Positions 57,467 to 64,000 of a DNA stretch of 64,000 bases are shown here, one piece after another. The notes beneath the pieces were generated by a model. The model made no database searches and had not been told where the DNA came from. It was given only the letters and a program-made list of their open reading frames with translations. The DNA is from CAVUQH01 sp963774445 (GTDB lineage: Bacteria; Myxococcota_A; Polyangia; Haliangiales; Haliangiaceae). Each line of letters begins with the position of its first letter. Positions within the stretch are counted from its first letter, which is position 1. Location: the NCBI GenBank assembly GCA_963774445.1, contig CAVZFC010000019.1, positions 682,001 to 746,000 of the forward strand. Reading direction: 5' to 3'. The translations under genes and the position numbers were made by a program.

Positions 57467-57945
57467 GGTTTCGTCCTTCGACAGGCTCAGGACGAGCGGG
57501 GTCTCCATGGCTCCGCTCACCCTGAACGCAGGCGCTGAGGTTTCGTCCTTCGACAGGCTCAGGACGAGCGGGGTCACCATGGCTCCGCTCACCCTGAACG
57601 TAGGTCGCGCGCAGCGCGGCCGCAGTCGAAGGGTGTCAGGCCACCAACGGGTAACCATGGCTCCGCTCACCCTGAACGCAGGCGCTGAGGTTTCGTCCTT
57701 CGACAGGCTCAGGACGAGCGGGGTCTCCATGGCTCCGCTCACCCTGAACGCAGGCGCTGAGGTTTCGTCCTTCGACAGGCTCAGGACGAGCGGGGTCTCC
57801 ATGGCTCCGCTCACCCTGAGCGTAGGTCGCGCGCAGCGCGGCCGTAGTCGAAGGGTGTCGGGCTACCAACGGGTCACCATTTGCTCCGCTCACCCTGAGC
57901 GTAGGTCGCGCGCAGCGCGGCCGTAGTCGAAGGGTGTCGGGCTAC
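57455..57945. repeat. Array of two interleaved REP-like repeat families
   Basis: Seven units fill the gap between two converging genes. A units (~72 bp, starting CGCAGGCGCTGAGG and holding GTCCTTCGACAGGCTCAGGAC, whose GTCCT/AGGAC ends can pair) begin at 57,455, 57,527, 57,677 and 57,749. B units (~78 bp, starting CGTAGGTCGCGCGCAG and holding CAGTCGAAGGGTGTC or TAGTCGAAGGGTGTC) begin at 57,599, 57,821 and 57,900, the last truncated. All share the tail GCTCCGCTCACCCTGA. The stop codons of both flanking genes lie inside the array. I see no other gene in the ~475 bp. Confidence 0.85.
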
Positions 57946-58910
57946 CAGTGGGTGCGGCCGATGTGGAGGATGCGGGCGCCGGGGCGGGCGACGGGGTTGG
58001 TGCTCTTGCCGACGACGACGCCGTCTTCGGGGGCGTAGTAGACGCGCAGCTCGTCGCCCCAGATGTCGGACATGCGGGCGACGACGTCGCCGGCGCGGAA
58101 GCGGGTGCCGAGGTCGGGGTAGACGTCGAGGATGCCGCCGGCGTCGGTGTAGATCCAGTACGAGCTGGAGCACTCGATCGGCACGCGGCCTTCGGGATCT
58201 TCGAGGTCGGGGATCATCAATAGGTGCTCGAGGACTTCCTGGATGCCCAGGCGCGACTTGCGGATCAGGGCGTACTGCAGCGCCTGCGGGTCGCCGATCT
58301 CGAGGGTCACCGATGGCACGCCGCGGGCGGCGATGGCGCCGCGCAGGGTGCTGTCGCGGCCGGGGCTGTGGACGATGATCTCGGGGTGCATCAGGCGCGC
58401 GAGCTCGGCGGTGGCCGGGTTCTCGAGATCGACGCGGGCGTACAGGGTGTTGACCCGGCCGAAGCTCGCGGTGTGCAGATCGATGTGGTACTCGAAGACG
58501 CTGGCGATCTTGTCGAGGAACTGGTGGGCGAACTGCTGCGCCCCGGTTCCGCCCGGGCGGCCGGGCATGGTCCGGTTGAGGTCGGCGCCGTCGTGGAACT
58601 CGCGGCGGTTGACGAGAAAGCCGGGGGTGTTGACCACCGGCACGGCGACCAGGGTGCCGCACAGGAGGCGCCTGGCCGGCACCGACTCGAGCAACCGGTG
58701 GAGCACGCGGACGCCGTTGATCTCGTTGCCGTGAATGGCGGCGGTGATGCCGACGACCGGCCCGGGGTTGGCCGAGCGGCGGACGATCACCGGCACGGTC
58801 ATCGGTATGCCGTGGGCGTCGGGGCCCATGACGACGCGCATGCGCTGGCTGGTGCCGGCGGGGACGGCGTCGAGGTCGACGCGGGCGACGTGCGTGACCT
58901 CGCGGCTCAC
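57942..58910 (-). CDS. Succinylglutamate desuccinylase/aspartoacylase-family zinc amidohydrolase
   Basis: 322 residues. Zinc ligands H and E in AAIHGNEINGVRVLH and a third His in EYHIDLHTASFGR; Arg motif DLNRTMPGRPGG; a C-terminal beta domain (SSYWIYTDAGGILDVYPDLGTRFRAGDVVARM) as in the AstE/AspA-like (M14) branch. It removes an acyl or aminoacyl group from a small amide; the natural substrate is unknown. The stop codon lies in the last repeat unit of the array. Confidence 0.88.
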   Translation of the reverse strand: MSREVTHVARVDLDAVPAGTSQRMRVVMGPDAHGIPMTVPVIVRRSANPGPVVGITAAIHGNEINGVRVLHRLLESVPARRLLCGTLVAVPVVNTPGFLVNRREFHDGADLNRTMPGRPGGTGAQQFAHQFLDKIASVFEYHIDLHTASFGRVNTLYARVDLENPATAELARLMHPEIIVHSPGRDSTLRGAIAARGVPSVTLEIGDPQALQYALIRKSRLGIQEVLEHLLMIPDLEDPEGRVPIECSSSYWIYTDAGGILDVYPDLGTRFRAGDVVARMSDIWGDELRVYYAPEDGVVVGKSTNPVARPGARILHIGRTHW

Positions 58911-58929
58911 CCCCCGAATCTACACCCGC

Positions 58930-59816
58930 TCAGCGGTACAAGCCCTGGCGCGGGACGTCGAAGGCGGCCAGCAGACGCGCCCCGGCCAAGAGGCGCGCGG
59001 GTGAGGTCTCGACGCCGGGCCAGGTGAAGGTCAGGGTTCCCTCGCGGGCGGCCAGCACGCCCTCGCCGACGCCGACCAGGTGACGGCGCAGCTCCTCTAG
59101 CAGCGGAAGGCGATCGATCGGCGGGTCGAGGAGACCGTGGTGGACGCGGGCAAACAGCACGCGGTCGTGGTCGAAGGCGCGGCCGGCCCAGGTCTGCGCA
59201 GCCCCGGCGGCGGCGACCGGCGCCAGCTCGATGCGCGCGGGCAGGCGCAGCTCGACCCACGGGTTGGTGCGCGCGTCGTAGTCGCCGGCCGGCGGGTGGT
59301 AGCGGGCGCCGGGCAGGGCGCGCAGCTCCGACAGGCCGAAGATGTCGGCGTCGGCCAGCGACACCAGGAGCGCGATCACCGACTCGAGGTGGGTCACCGA
59401 CAGCTGGCCGGGGAAGCGCAGGCAGATCTCGGCGGCGTCACTCTCCAGCGCCATGCCACCGACGGCACCCGACAGCTCGTCGACCTGGAGCAGGGCGCGG
59501 GACGAGAACAGCGCCCGGGTCGCGGCCGGCCGCGGGCTGTCGACCAGGCAGATGCCCTCCAGCGAGCTCGCCAGCTCGCCCCCGCCGAGTTCGAACTCAT
59601 CAGCCGGCGGCCGCGGCGCGCGCGCAGGCGAAAGACCGGGCCGGCCGGGACGAGGAACCGCGTCGAAACCGTGGTGCGCACCGTGCGGGCGAAGACCGAG
59701 CCCTCCTCGGTGAAGCGGATCGGCACGCCGTGGCGGACGTGGTCGTAGACCACCCGGCCAGGCGATTCGTCCACCCGACGGCCGTCGACCACCGCCATGG
59801 CGATGCGCAGGCTCAC
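58930..59816 (-). CDS. Protein of unknown function; frameshifted
   Basis: About 295 residues in two frames joined near 59,610. The first part is MSLRIAMAVVDGRRVDESPGRVVYDHVRHGVPIRF...GPVFRLR. The second is PPADEFELGGGELASSLEGICLVDSPRPAATRALFSS...LTFTWPGVETSPARLLAGARLL. Both parts have a protein-like mix of charged and hydrophobic residues and no signal peptide. I recognise no family. It follows the amidohydrolase on the same strand with a 19-bp gap. Confidence 0.5.
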
Positions 59817-59858
59817 CCGTAGAGTGTTCGTGATCGCCCCGTGGCGGGCAAGCGCGGG

Positions 59859-60230
59859 CTATTGGGTGCAGACGACCGGTACGCAGCCGGACGGGCCGCT
59901 GCCGCCGCCATTGGTGCAGACGGCGTCCACGCCGCACTGGGTCACCGGATCGGCGTTGGGGTCGCACGGACGGGTGCAAAAGGCGTCGGCGGTCGGCTCG
60001 TTGTCGACGGTACAGAACGGGGCCATCCGCCCGGGAGTGTCGGCGCACTCGCCGCCACCTACCGTGCAGTACATGCCGACGCCGAACGAGTTGCCGGTCG
60101 CGCACGCCTGCCCGCACCCGGCGCCAGCCGCGCACGCGTCGGGCGGACCGGCGTCGCCGCCGCCACCACAGGCGGCCAGCGCCATCACCGCCATTCCCGC
60201 CGCCACGACTGCTCGGCAGATGCGCCTCAT
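59859..60230 (-). CDS. Small cysteine-rich lipoprotein
   Basis: 123 residues with a lipobox (MALAAC, ~residue 21). The mature part has about a dozen Cys, many in pairs separated by short Gly/Asp stretches (GAGCGQACATG, CTRPCDPNADPVTQCGVDAVC). This recalls the disulfide-rich domains found on myxobacterial surface lipoproteins. It starts one base after the stop of the copper-monooxygenase-like gene, so the pair is an operon. Function unknown. Confidence 0.7.
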   Translation of the reverse strand: MRRICRAVVAAGMAVMALAACGGGGDAGPPDACAAGAGCGQACATGNSFGVGMYCTVGGGECADTPGRMAPFCTVDNEPTADAFCTRPCDPNADPVTQCGVDAVCTNGGGSGPSGCVPVVCTQ

Positions 60231-60231
60231 G

Positions 60232-61188
60232 CTACGGCTCGAACGACGACCCGCTCTCGTCGCAGGCGATCAGGCTGCCGTCGCCCGGTGTGAACGGGAA
60301 GAAGGTCGCGCACATCTCCTGCGGGAAGATGATCGCCTGGTCCTTGTCGTTGAACCAGGTGCAGGTCGTGCGGATCGTGTCGTTGGGACCGACGGTCATG
60401 TTGTCGGGAAAGTTCTGCAGGGGGGCGTCGTTGCGGAAGCCGTCGTACCAGTCGCCGTCCCACGCCCAAAACGGCGTGGTGTCGCCGTCGTGCAGGAACT
60501 CGACTTTGAAGTGCGTGCCCCATTCGTGCATGTGCGGCAGCAGCCACGGGATCTTCATCTCGGTCGGCGGATGGCACTCCATCGTGCGACTGGTCTCTTG
60601 CTGTGGCGGCAGCGAGAACGTCAGGTTGACCTGCGCGAAGGTCGAGGCGACGTCGGTCACCTGGTCGAATGGCACGAGGTCGAGGTTGATGACATCTTGC
60701 GCCACGGCGTCCTGGTCGGTGGCGTTGATGTAGTGGGACTGCGCCCAGATCTCGACGCCCTTGGGCACCTCGAGGACGACGCCGGGCGGCGTGGCGATGC
60801 CCATGCCGTCGGCGGTGCCGGTCGTCACGATGCGGACATCAGTCATGTCGAAGCCGTCGCAGTGGTGCGGCGCCGGATCCACCCCCGCCGAGTTCTCGCT
60901 GTAGAAGAGCAGGACGTGGTGGCCGTTGACCATCTGGTAGATCTGGCTCGCCTGGACGTACATGTCGTCCTTCACCGTGAACGGGATCTTCATACACATG
61001 AAGACCTCCTGCCCGGCGGGGATGCTGAACTGCGGCGACACGAGCTGGACGCCGCCGGGCGCCGGGTCGGGGATGTCGTCGCGCAGCTTGTCGGGCGGTT
61101 TCACGCCGCCGCCGCCGTCGTCGGCCGCACAACCAAAGCTCGCTCCCAGCGCGAGCGAAAGCGCCACAGCTCCCCAGATTCGCTTCAT
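60232..61188 (-). CDS. Copper type II ascorbate-dependent monooxygenase-like lipoprotein
   Basis: 318 residues from ATG 61,188 behind GAGAGGGG. The lipobox is FGC (~20). PHM-type features: HH in NGHHVLLFYSEN (candidate CuH ligands), HYIN, HxH in LPHMHEWGTHFKVEF (CuM ligands) and a Met in FPQEMCATFFPF that could be the CuM methionine. Conserved Cys residues (FMCMKI, APHHCDGF, MECHPP, TTCTWF) would form the disulfides of this fold. The family hydroxylates an unactivated carbon; the bacterial members are little studied. The two halves appear complete. Confidence 0.75.
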   Translation of the reverse strand: MKRIWGAVALSLALGASFGCAADDGGGGVKPPDKLRDDIPDPAPGGVQLVSPQFSIPAGQEVFMCMKIPFTVKDDMYVQASQIYQMVNGHHVLLFYSENSAGVDPAPHHCDGFDMTDVRIVTTGTADGMGIATPPGVVLEVPKGVEIWAQSHYINATDQDAVAQDVINLDLVPFDQVTDVASTFAQVNLTFSLPPQQETSRTMECHPPTEMKIPWLLPHMHEWGTHFKVEFLHDGDTTPFWAWDGDWYDGFRNDAPLQNFPDNMTVGPNDTIRTTCTWFNDKDQAIIFPQEMCATFFPFTPGDGSLIACDESGSSFEP

Positions 61189-61300
61189 GTCAGGCCCCTC
61201 TCGAACGAACGTTGCGGGCCGACCGTATCGGACCACCGGGCCACTGACCAAGGCTCATTATTGTCGTGCGATTCCCTACACCGACAACAGGCCGGACCCA

Positions 61301-62368
61301 TCAGGCGTAGAAGCCGGCGATCGCGTTGACGACGTGGGCCTGCTGGGCCTCGGTGAGCGACGGGTAGATCGGCAGCGCCAGCACCTCGGCGGCGGCACGC
61401 TCGGCGGCGGGGAAGGCGCCGGCCCGGTAGCCGAGGTCGGCGAAGCAGTCCTGCAGGTGGAACGGCACCGGGTAGTAGACCTCGGTGGCGACGCCGTGCT
61501 CGCGCAGGTGCGCGCGCAGCTCGTCGCGCCGCGGTGCGCGAATGACGAACTGGTTGTAGATGTGGTCGGGCGTGTCGTCCGGAAGGGCCAATTCGGCCGG
61601 CACCCGCGCGCCGGAAAACAGCTGCCGGTAGCGGTCGGCGTTCTGCCGGCGGGCCGCGGTCCACGCGGAAAGGTGCGGCAGCTTGACCGCCAGCACCGCC
61701 GCCTGGAGGGCGTCGAGGCGGAAGTTTCCGCCGATCATCGCGTGGTAGTACTTCGGCTTCGAGCCGTGGACGCGCAGGCGGCGCACCCGCTCGGCCAGGT
61801 CGGTGTCGTCGGTGATCACCGCGCCGCCGTCGCCCAGGGCGCCCAGGTTTTTGGTCGGGAAGAACGACAGTGCCAGGAGCGCCCCGCGCACGGGCGCGGC
61901 GCCGATGCTCTGGGCGCCGTCTTCCACGATCGGAACCTCGGTGGCCGGCAGCGCCGCCGGCCGGCCGTACAGGTTGACCGGAATGATCGCGCGGGTGCGC
62001 GCGGTGCAGGCCGCCACCGCGGCCGCTGGATCGAGGTTGAAGCTGCCGGGGTCGATGTCGGCCAGGACCGGCCGCGCCCCCAGCCGCGCGATCACCCCGG
62101 CGGTGGCGAAGAACGACAGCGGCGTGGTCACCACCTCGTCGCCGGCGCCGATCCCCAGCGCCATCAGCGACACCAGCAGCGCGTCGGTGCCCGATGACAC
62201 GCCGATGGCGTGGGCGCCGCCGGCCACGGGCGCCAGGGCGCGCTCGAACGCCTCGACCTCGGGGCCGAGGATGAACGCGCCGCGGTCGATGACCCGGGCG
62301 ATGGCGGCGTCGATCTCGGGACGCAGGGCCGCGTGATCGGCGGACAGGTTGACCAGCGGTACCTTCAT
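61301..62368 (-). CDS. DegT/DnrJ/EryC1-type sugar aminotransferase
   Basis: 355 residues, intact: VPLVNLSADHAALRPEIDAAI, VSSGTDALLVSLMALGIGAGDEVVTTPLSFFATAG, VPIVEDGAQSIGA, PLP lysine in LSFFPTKNLGALGDGG, and HVIN-like end NGFRLDALQAAVLAVKLPHL written here as NFRLDALQAAVLAVK. It matches WbpE/FdtB-like enzymes that aminate 3-keto sugars, which would fit the Gfo/Idh oxidoreductase at 51.8-52.8 kb, though it lies outside the main locus. A 112-bp gap separates it from the next gene downstream. Confidence 0.9.
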   Translation of the reverse strand: MKVPLVNLSADHAALRPEIDAAIARVIDRGAFILGPEVEAFERALAPVAGGAHAIGVSSGTDALLVSLMALGIGAGDEVVTTPLSFFATAGVIARLGARPVLADIDPGSFNLDPAAAVAACTARTRAIIPVNLYGRPAALPATEVPIVEDGAQSIGAAPVRGALLALSFFPTKNLGALGDGGAVITDDTDLAERVRRLRVHGSKPKYYHAMIGGNFRLDALQAAVLAVKLPHLSAWTAARRQNADRYRQLFSGARVPAELALPDDTPDHIYNQFVIRAPRRDELRAHLREHGVATEVYYPVPFHLQDCFADLGYRAGAFPAAERAAAEVLALPIYPSLTEAQQAHVVNAIAGFYA

Positions 62369-62372
62369 CGCG

Positions 62373-63771
62373 TCAACCTCGCATCAGCAGCGCCGCGGTG
62401 TCTCCCAGCGCGGGAATGATGGCGCGGGCGCCGTAGCGGTCTTTGAGCAGGCGGGCGTAGCTGCGCGACGCCTTCTCCTCGCCATGGGTGACGAAGACCG
62501 CGCCGCCCGGCTTGCGCGGAACCTGGCCGAACCAGTGGGCCAGCGCGTCGCGGTCGGCGTGGGCGGAAAAGCCGGTGATGGTGGTGATCACGGCGCGCAC
62601 CTCGACCTTGCGGCCGTCGATGTCGACGATGTCGCGGCCCTGCTGCAGGTCGCGCCCGAGCGTGTTCTGCGCCTGGTAGCCGACGAAGATGACGTCGGTG
62701 CGCGGGTCCGGCAGGTACTCGGCCAGGTGCCCGCGGATGCGCCCGCCCGAGCACATGCCCGAGCCGGCGATGATGATCGCCGGGCCGTCGATCGACCGCG
62801 CCGCCTCCGACGACCGCCTCCGCTCGGCGGCGAACAGGTTGGTGAACTCCAGCGGAACGTCGCCCGACGACAGCAGCTCCAGGGCGTCCTCGTCGTAGCA
62901 GTCGCGGTGCTTGTCGTAGATCCGCGTGGCCTCCAGGCCCAGCGGGCCGTCGACGATCACCGGGATGCCCTCGAGCTGGCCGCCCTCGACCAGGGTGTTC
63001 AGCTCGTACAGCACCTCCTGGGTGCGGCCGATGGCGAACGCCGGGATCAGCACCTTGCCGCCGTCGGAGACGGCGTGGAGCACGGCGTCGCGAAATTTTT
63101 TGCGCGCCTCCATCCGGGCCGGGTGGGCGCGGCTGCCATAGGTCGAACTCGGTGACCACGAAGTTGACCTGGTGCTCATCCGGATTCCACGCGCCGAACG
63201 GGTCGCGGATGATCGGCGTGTCGAGGACGCCGAGGTCGCCGGAGAACAGCACCGCGCGCTCGCCGCCGCCCTCCTGCCACGAGACGCGCACCGACGAGCT
63301 GCCGAGGATGTGCCCGGCGTCGAAGATCTGCACGGTGAACGGCCCCAGCTGCCGCTTGTCGCCGTAGGCCAGGCGAATGGTCTGGTCCATCGTCTGCTCG
63401 ACGTCGGCGTCGGTGTACATCGGCTTGGTCCCGGCCAGGAGGCCCAGCTTGGCCGTGTCCTGCATGATGATCTTGCCGATGTCCAGGGTCGCCGAGTGGC
63501 CCAGCACCGGCCCGTTGAAGCCCTGCTTGACCAGCATCGGCAGGCGGCCGACGTGATCGAGGTGGCCGTGGGTGAGCACCGCGCCGACCACCTGCTTGGG
63601 ATCGAACGGCGGCGGCTTGCGGTTGAGCGCATCCGGATCCTTGCCGCCCTGAAAGGTCCCGCAGTTGACGACGATGGCGCCGTCGGGAGTGGCCAGGTGA
63701 TAGCAGCTCCCGGTCACGCCGCGCGCCGCGCCGCAGAAGGTCAGCTTGGCGGTGGTCGAAACGTCCCCCAT
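62373..63771 (-). CDS. Beta-CASP metallo-beta-lactamase-fold RNase/hydrolase; one-base frameshift
   Basis: The restored protein is 465 residues. Zinc motif LTHGHLDHVGRLP (~70), FDAGHILGSSSV, FSGDLG, the TESTYG motif, then the beta-CASP domain with GSGMCSGGRIRGHL and TGFSAHADRD, and HGEE near the end. This is the family of CPSF73/RNase J-like and archaeal-type KH-less RNA nucleases found in many bacteria. At 63,142-63,148 the minus strand reads GAGTTCGACC where TESTYG needs GAGTCGACC: one extra T in a GTCGAC. ATG 63,771 matches the family start. It stops four bases before the aminotransferase ATG. Confidence 0.9.
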
Positions 63772-63900
63772 GGCGCGCAAGTATCGCACCGACGCCTGGC
63801 AAAAACCCACGCTTCTGCGCAATCTGCCTCGCACCGCGCTTGCCCACGACGAGCTTCCGCGACGTTGCAAGCGGCACCGCCTTTGCACAGCGATCCGCCA

Positions 63901-64000
63901 ATGTCCGCGACCCGCATCCTCATCGCCGATCCGAGCCCCGTGACGCGAACCTGGTTGCGCACCGCGCTGCCGCCGCGAACTGGTGAAATTGTCGAGGTTG
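63901..64000 (+). CDS. Response regulator receiver domain, N-terminal fragment
   Basis: Thirty-three codons to the window end. SATRILIADPSPVTRTWLRTAL has the first beta strand and the start of helix 1 of a CheY-type receiver domain, with the acidic Asp (normally a DD pair) in IADPS. The rest, including the phosphoacceptor, is outside. It diverges from the metallo-hydrolase across a 129-bp gap in which I see no clear promoter. Confidence 0.55.
   Translation, partial: MSATRILIADPSPVTRTWLRTALPPRTGEIVEV

Noticed and set aside
57455..57945. Repeat array considered as a CRISPR
   Set aside because: Units are 72-78 bp, directly abutting, of two types and without unique spacers; no cas genes nearby.

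Overview
The window is GC-rich, gene-dense chromosomal DNA from what looks like a member of the Myxococcota (deltaproteobacterial myxobacteria in the broad sense, perhaps a Haliangium/Kofleria-type lineage). The reasons are a run of periplasmic TPR proteins ending in an FHA-TM-TonB protein that resembles the myxobacterial gliding (Glt/Agl) genes, a secreted FG-GAP protein with a MYXO-CTERM-like tail, many lipoproteins, and a large Wzx/Wzy-type exopolysaccharide locus. I saw no rRNA, tRNA, CRISPR array or insertion sequence.

Layout. 1-1.6 kb: the end of an ABC exporter (minus strand). 1.65-2.7 kb: obg. 2.8-12.8 kb: a co-oriented run of six envelope genes (secreted coiled-coil protein, two large TPR proteins, TPR lipoprotein, small periplasmic protein, FHA-TM-TonB protein) resembling gltC/D/E/F/G. 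12.9-16.4 kb: a large minus-strand lipoprotein with two NlpC/P60-like Cys/His pairs. 16.5-20.0 kb: a tight cysC-cysD-cysNC operon that makes PAPS. 20.0-54.8 kb: an exopolysaccharide locus containing a WecA-like initiator, sugar-nucleotide enzymes (gmd, fcl, CapD-like dehydratase, epimerase, aminotransferase, Gfo/Idh oxidoreductase), four glycosyltransferases, three SAM methyltransferases, three PAPS-type sulfotransferases, a NodU-type carbamoyltransferase, an asparagine-synthase-like amidotransferase, a MurJ-like flippase, a polymerase, a TPR-extended O-antigen ligase, a small Wza-type export lipoprotein, a Wzc-type tyrosine kinase and an outer-membrane beta-barrel. 55-64 kb: a nucleotidyltransferase, an S37-type peptidase, a REP-like repeat array, an aspartoacylase-like enzyme, a copper monooxygenase-like lipoprotein, a second sugar aminotransferase, a beta-CASP metallo-hydrolase and the start of a response regulator.

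How the genes may work together. The PAPS operon runs directly, by a four-base overlap, into the first glycosyltransferase, and three sulfotransferases sit in the middle of the locus. The simplest reading is a sulfated, probably fucose-containing, carbamoylated and methylated exopolysaccharide. It would be assembled on a lipid carrier, flipped and polymerised by the MurJ-like and polymerase proteins, controlled by the tyrosine kinase and exported through the short Wza-type protein, perhaps with the beta-barrel encoded at the far end.

Data quality. At least fifteen otherwise well-conserved genes carry single-base frameshifts, very densely at 31.3-34.4 kb and 46.1-47.4 kb. In almost every case the conserved reading resumes at once in the next frame. 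Several frameshifts lie at a GTCGAC hexamer. I treat them as probable long-read assembly errors, annotate the genes end to end, and discuss the pattern in the findings.
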